This document shows positions 5,955-7,751 of a stretch of 7,751 bases of DNA, in pieces (position 1 is the first letter of the stretch; every line of letters begins with the position of its first letter). The translations under genes were made by a program, and so were the position numbers. Origin of the DNA: CAIQOK01 sp043781315 (lineage in GTDB: Bacteria; Verrucomicrobiota; Verrucomicrobiia; Limisphaerales; CAIQOK01); contig JAYWBR010000071.1 of NCBI GenBank assembly GCA_043781315.1, positions 1-7,751 on the forward strand, written 5' to 3'. The notes under the pieces are model-generated. The model had not been told where the DNA came from, made no database searches, and was given only the letters and a program-made list of their open reading frames with translations.

Positions 5955-6566
5955 TCAGGCCGGGGCCAGCGCGCGCTCCAGCAGCGCCTTTTCGCGCGGG
6001 CCGTAGGCGAGCTTCAATGCTTCGGCGTGGCCGGCGGCGGTCATTTTCTTCCACGACTTTTGCAGCGCGGTGATGACTTTTTCATCCTCGGTCTTGCTGG
6101 CAAGATCGGCCAACTGATGCTCCAGAAAAACCAGGCAAAGCGCGTCTTCCAGCACGCAGCTTTCCGGGTCGCGCGGAAAATCTTTTTTCAAGTTCAGCGA
6201 CTGCACCCGTTCAATCACGTCGTTGGCGTAACCAACCTCGCGCAAAATCTCGCCGGACTTCTGCGCGTGAAACTTTTTCAACTCGGCCCGCCATTGCAGG
6301 TAGCCGGGCCGCGTCATCGGAAAGGAACTACGCGGACTCATCCAGCGACAGAGATGCTGGCAGCACGCGGCCAGGCGCAGTGTCTCCGAGGCGTCCGGGC
6401 AAAGTTTCAACACCCACGCCGTCAGCCGCTCGGCATAGACCAGTTCGCGCGGGCGGGCGAGGCCATCCACCGTTTCGAGATTCGGATCGCGGGAGTTTTC
6501 CTCGTCGAACCGGTGAAGGGCGGCGGCGAAGCGTTCTGCATTCTCAGACGGAAATGGCAACGTCAT
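5955..6566 (-). CDS. DUF4202 domain-containing protein
   Basis: The 203-residue product matches the DUF4202 pattern along its whole length. It has an N-terminal ALHRFDEENSRDPN (16-29), then RPRELVYAERLTAWVLKL (38-55), LRLAACCQHLCRW (63-75), PRSSFPMTRPGYLQWR (78-93), a KKFHAQKSGEILREVGY helix (97-113), EDALCLVFLE (140-149) and SWKKMTAAGHAEAL (171-184). The family is soluble, all-helical and of unknown biochemical function. The spacing of H71, H100 and E140-D141 resembles a metal-binding HD-type arrangement, but this is my speculation. The ATG at 6566 is chosen because conservation starts right after it; the frame extends upstream only into repeat DNA. It lies in the same direction as and downstream of the ComB-like gene, separated by a heptamer repeat island, so it may be a separate transcript. 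Confidence 0.88.
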   Translation of the reverse strand: MTLPFPSENAERFAAALHRFDEENSRDPNLETVDGLARPRELVYAERLTAWVLKLCPDASETLRLAACCQHLCRWMSPRSSFPMTRPGYLQWRAELKKFHAQKSGEILREVGYANDVIERVQSLNLKKDFPRDPESCVLEDALCLVFLEHQLADLASKTEDEKVITALQKSWKKMTAAGHAEALKLAYGPREKALLERALAPA

Positions 6567-6590
6567 GGTTGGATGATAACCACAGTTTGC

Positions 6591-6662
6591 GTGAAGCGTG
6601 AAACGTAAAACGTGAGGCACACACACTGCGCTTCCCCGCACGTTTCACGCCTCACGTTTCAC
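6591..6662. repeat. Heptamer-based inverted repeat between the DUF4202 and ComB-like genes
   Basis: The plus strand carries four contiguous heptamers, GTGAAGC, GTGAAAC, GTAAAAC and GTGAGGC (6591-6618). After a 23-base spacer the minus strand carries GTGAAAC, GTGAGGC and GTGAAAC (6662 to 6642) plus a partial GTG. The two arms face each other and can pair imperfectly. The ComB-like gene ends inside the right arm, so its last residues VKREA and its TGA (6647-6645) are read from the repeat. The left arm lies 24 bases upstream of the DUF4202 start. Confidence 0.8.
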
Positions 6663-7415
6663 CCGCCCCTCCCGCATCACGGCGACAAAATCAAAAACAT
6701 CGCGCTGCAAACAAAACGCCACGTCGTCCCGCAATTCCGGCTGACGCAGGAGCCGGCTTCCATTGCGCGACCGGCCCGCCGCCTCGGGCAAGTTGTTTTG
6801 CGCCTGGAGAAAAACCTCCCGCGCCATCAAGGACGAATCGGAAACCTGTGCGTCCGCAAAATCGTTCCAGAGCAAATCACACAAAACTCCTGCACCCAGC
6901 ACATCCTCCAGCGCGATCTCCTCGCCCGTGCCACTGCAAACCAGCAGCAGCGTTTCGGGTTTCGCGCGGCGGACAAATTCCGCTGTGGCTCGCAGGTTGA
7001 GAAACGAACCGAGCAGCACCGTTTGGGCGTGGGCGCAGGCGCGCAACGCCCGGGTGCCGTTGGTCGTCGTGGCCACGATCGTTTTTCCGGAGACTTTTTC
7101 CTGCGTGAACTCGCGCGGCGAATTGCCGAGGTCAAAATCAACTCCGCCCGTTTGCGCGGCCTGGATTTTCACGCCGTCACGTTCACCCGCGAGCAAGATG
7201 AGTTTCGAGTTTCGAGTTTCGAGTTTCGAGTTTTTGACGGCCAGTGCTTCGGAAATTTCGCTGACGGGGATGATTTCCTTCGCGCCGTGGTGCAACGCGG
7301 TGATGAACGTGCTCGTCGCGCGCAGGATGTCGAACACCACGCACGCCGTCTGCCGCAGATCGCGTCGCGTCAGCGCGGGCAATTCCGCCGGCGAGAGGAG
7401 GGTTTCGATTTTCAT
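6645..7415 (-). CDS. comB: ComB-family 2-phosphosulfolactate phosphatase
   Basis: The 256-residue protein has the ComB signature in order: ACVVFDILRATSTFITAL (24-41), GAKEIIPV (44-51), LLAGERDG (74-81), LGNSPREF (96-103), IVATTTNGTRAL (113-124), LLGSFLN (134-140), and LLVCSGTGEEIALEDVLGAG (157-176) with C160. The family removes phosphate from 2-phosphosulfolactate, a Mg-dependent cytosolic step of coenzyme M or sulfolactate synthesis. No comA or comC homologue is nearby, so the pathway here is uncertain and the substrate could differ. Residues 61-72 (KNSKLETRNSKL) are encoded by a heptamer tandem array, lie between two conserved strands, and look like an added loop. The C-terminal VKREA comes from another repeat. 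The ATG at 7415 fits the family N-terminus; no Shine-Dalgarno site is seen. Confidence 0.9.
   Translation of the reverse strand: MKIETLLSPAELPALTRRDLRQTACVVFDILRATSTFITALHHGAKEIIPVSEISEALAVKNSKLETRNSKLILLAGERDGVKIQAAQTGGVDFDLGNSPREFTQEKVSGKTIVATTTNGTRALRACAHAQTVLLGSFLNLRATAEFVRRAKPETLLLVCSGTGEEIALEDVLGAGVLCDLLWNDFADAQVSDSSLMAREVFLQAQNNLPEAAGRSRNGSRLLRQPELRDDVAFCLQRDVFDFVAVMREGRVKREA
7200..7233. repeat. Heptamer tandem array inside the ComB-like coding sequence
   Basis: Four exact GAGTTTC units (7200-7227) plus a partial GAGTTT give about 4.9 copies. Read in the gene's direction (unit GAAACTC) three units make 21 bases, so the array encodes a seven-residue cycle (NSKLETR) and the current copy number keeps the frame open. 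Loss or gain of one unit would shift the frame. No spacers of CRISPR type are present. Confidence 0.9.
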
Positions 7416-7428
7416 TTCAGATCGCTAT

Positions 7429-7621
7429 TTATTTCTTCGGCGATTCAAGCATTTGCTTTTGTGCAAGGCTCAGATTTGTCCTGGCCAGTGCTGCACTACC
7501 CCAATCGCTGCTGGTGTTTAGTTGGAGGGCCTTGCTGTAATCCGCAATCGCTCCCGCAAAATCCTTAAGCCCGCTGCGCGGTCGGTGTAAATTTCTTTCT
7601 GTAATTTGCTTTGCTTCCATT
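7429..7621 (-). pseudogene. C-terminal remnant of a TPR protein, frameshifted
   Basis: The minus strand from about 7569 to the TAA at 7429 encodes LKDFAGAIADYSKALQLN, a classic tetratricopeptide helix pair motif (D-Y-x-K-A-L-x-L-N), then a short helical tail ending LAQKQMLESPKK. Upstream, the matching helix (KEIYTDRAAG) lies in a different frame. Adding one G to the GGG run at 7572-7570 joins the two as YTDRAAGLKDFAGAIADY, a normal TPR unit. Upstream of about 7621 the homology stops at the inverted repeat at 7622-7703. It is therefore a broken 3' end of a TPR gene, by real decay or by a sequencing indel plus repeat invasion. TPR proteins mediate protein-protein contacts; nothing more specific can be said. 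Confidence 0.55.
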
Positions 7622-7703
7622 CCGCTTTGCCCTTCCGGGGTGAGGTGGAGTGCAGGCGAGCGGAGCGAGCCGAGCGCCGCCGAACCCCGGAAGGGCAAAG
7701 CGG
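7622..7703. repeat. 20-bp perfect inverted repeat with GC-rich loop
   Basis: CCGCTTTGCCCTTCCGGGGT (7622-7641) is the exact reverse complement of 7684-7703. The 42-base loop contains a purine-rich run of GCGAGCGG/AGCGAGCC-like 8-base units. It abuts the TPR remnant, so it may be a palindromic mobile repeat (REP/MITE-like) that interrupted it. No transposase or flanking duplication is seen, and nothing is recognised in the remaining bases to 7751. Confidence 0.65.
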
Positions 7704-7751
7704 CTCCACGCGCAAAAAACTGGTCGAGGGCGGGTCACTGCGGTTTCCTGT

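Noticed and set aside
5880..6608. Plus-strand open frame antisense to the DUF4202 gene
   Set aside because: The minus-strand product matches DUF4202 throughout, while this translation has no recognisable motif and begins inside an inverted repeat.
7200..7233. CRISPR array
   Set aside because: The heptamers are directly contiguous without spacers and no cas gene is present.
6612..7568. Plus-strand open frame of 318 codons across the ComB-like gene and TPR remnant
   Set aside because: It spans two unrelated features antisense and starts and ends in repeats or intergenic DNA, so it is a shadow frame.

Overview
This window looks like chromosomal DNA of an environmental Verrucomicrobiota (Limisphaerales/Pedosphaera-like). 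This is an inference from the GC-rich coding sequence, the near absence of Shine-Dalgarno sites, the gene set (DUF3106 protein beside an ECF sigma factor, DUF4202, PIN-PhoH), and short-period repeat islands between genes. No rRNA, tRNA, CRISPR array, transposase or phage gene is visible.

Layout. Positions 1-216 hold a 15-bp-period inverted repeat and no gene. A glutathione S-transferase-like gene (217-882, +) and a PIN-PhoH ATPase gene (961-2271, +) follow, separated by a heptamer-based inverted repeat. Next is a small AT-rich membrane-protein gene (2320-2646, +). On the minus strand lies an envelope-signalling type operon, read from right to left: a frame-disrupted small membrane protein (5288-5008), an ECF sigma factor (4979-4371), a gap with a 9-bp-period inverted repeat, a cysteine-free membrane protein in the anti-sigma position (4161-3670), and a DUF3106 secreted protein (3673-2678) coupled to it by an ATGA overlap. 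Positions 5289-5543 carry two perfect palindromes and a UUCG hairpin. A doubtful Arg-rich ORF (5544-5819, +) converges on the DUF4202 gene (6566-5955, -) across a 17-bp inverted repeat. Upstream of DUF4202 is another heptamer inverted repeat, then a ComB-family phosphatase gene (7415-6645, -) with a heptamer tandem array inside its reading frame. The right end holds a frameshifted TPR-protein remnant and a 20-bp inverted repeat.

The sigma factor, membrane protein and DUF3106 protein probably act as one regulatory unit. The other genes look like independent housekeeping or accessory functions. The most distinctive signal is the set of repeat islands. Five unrelated short motifs (periods 7, 9 and 15 bp) occur in the window; four are built as facing arms at gene edges, and the arms sometimes supply the last codons and stop codon of a neighbour. 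The fifth sits in frame inside the ComB gene. A second signal is two apparent single-base losses in homopolymer runs (about 5167-5173 and 7570-7572). These could be assembly errors, gene decay or, for the first, a slippery site.
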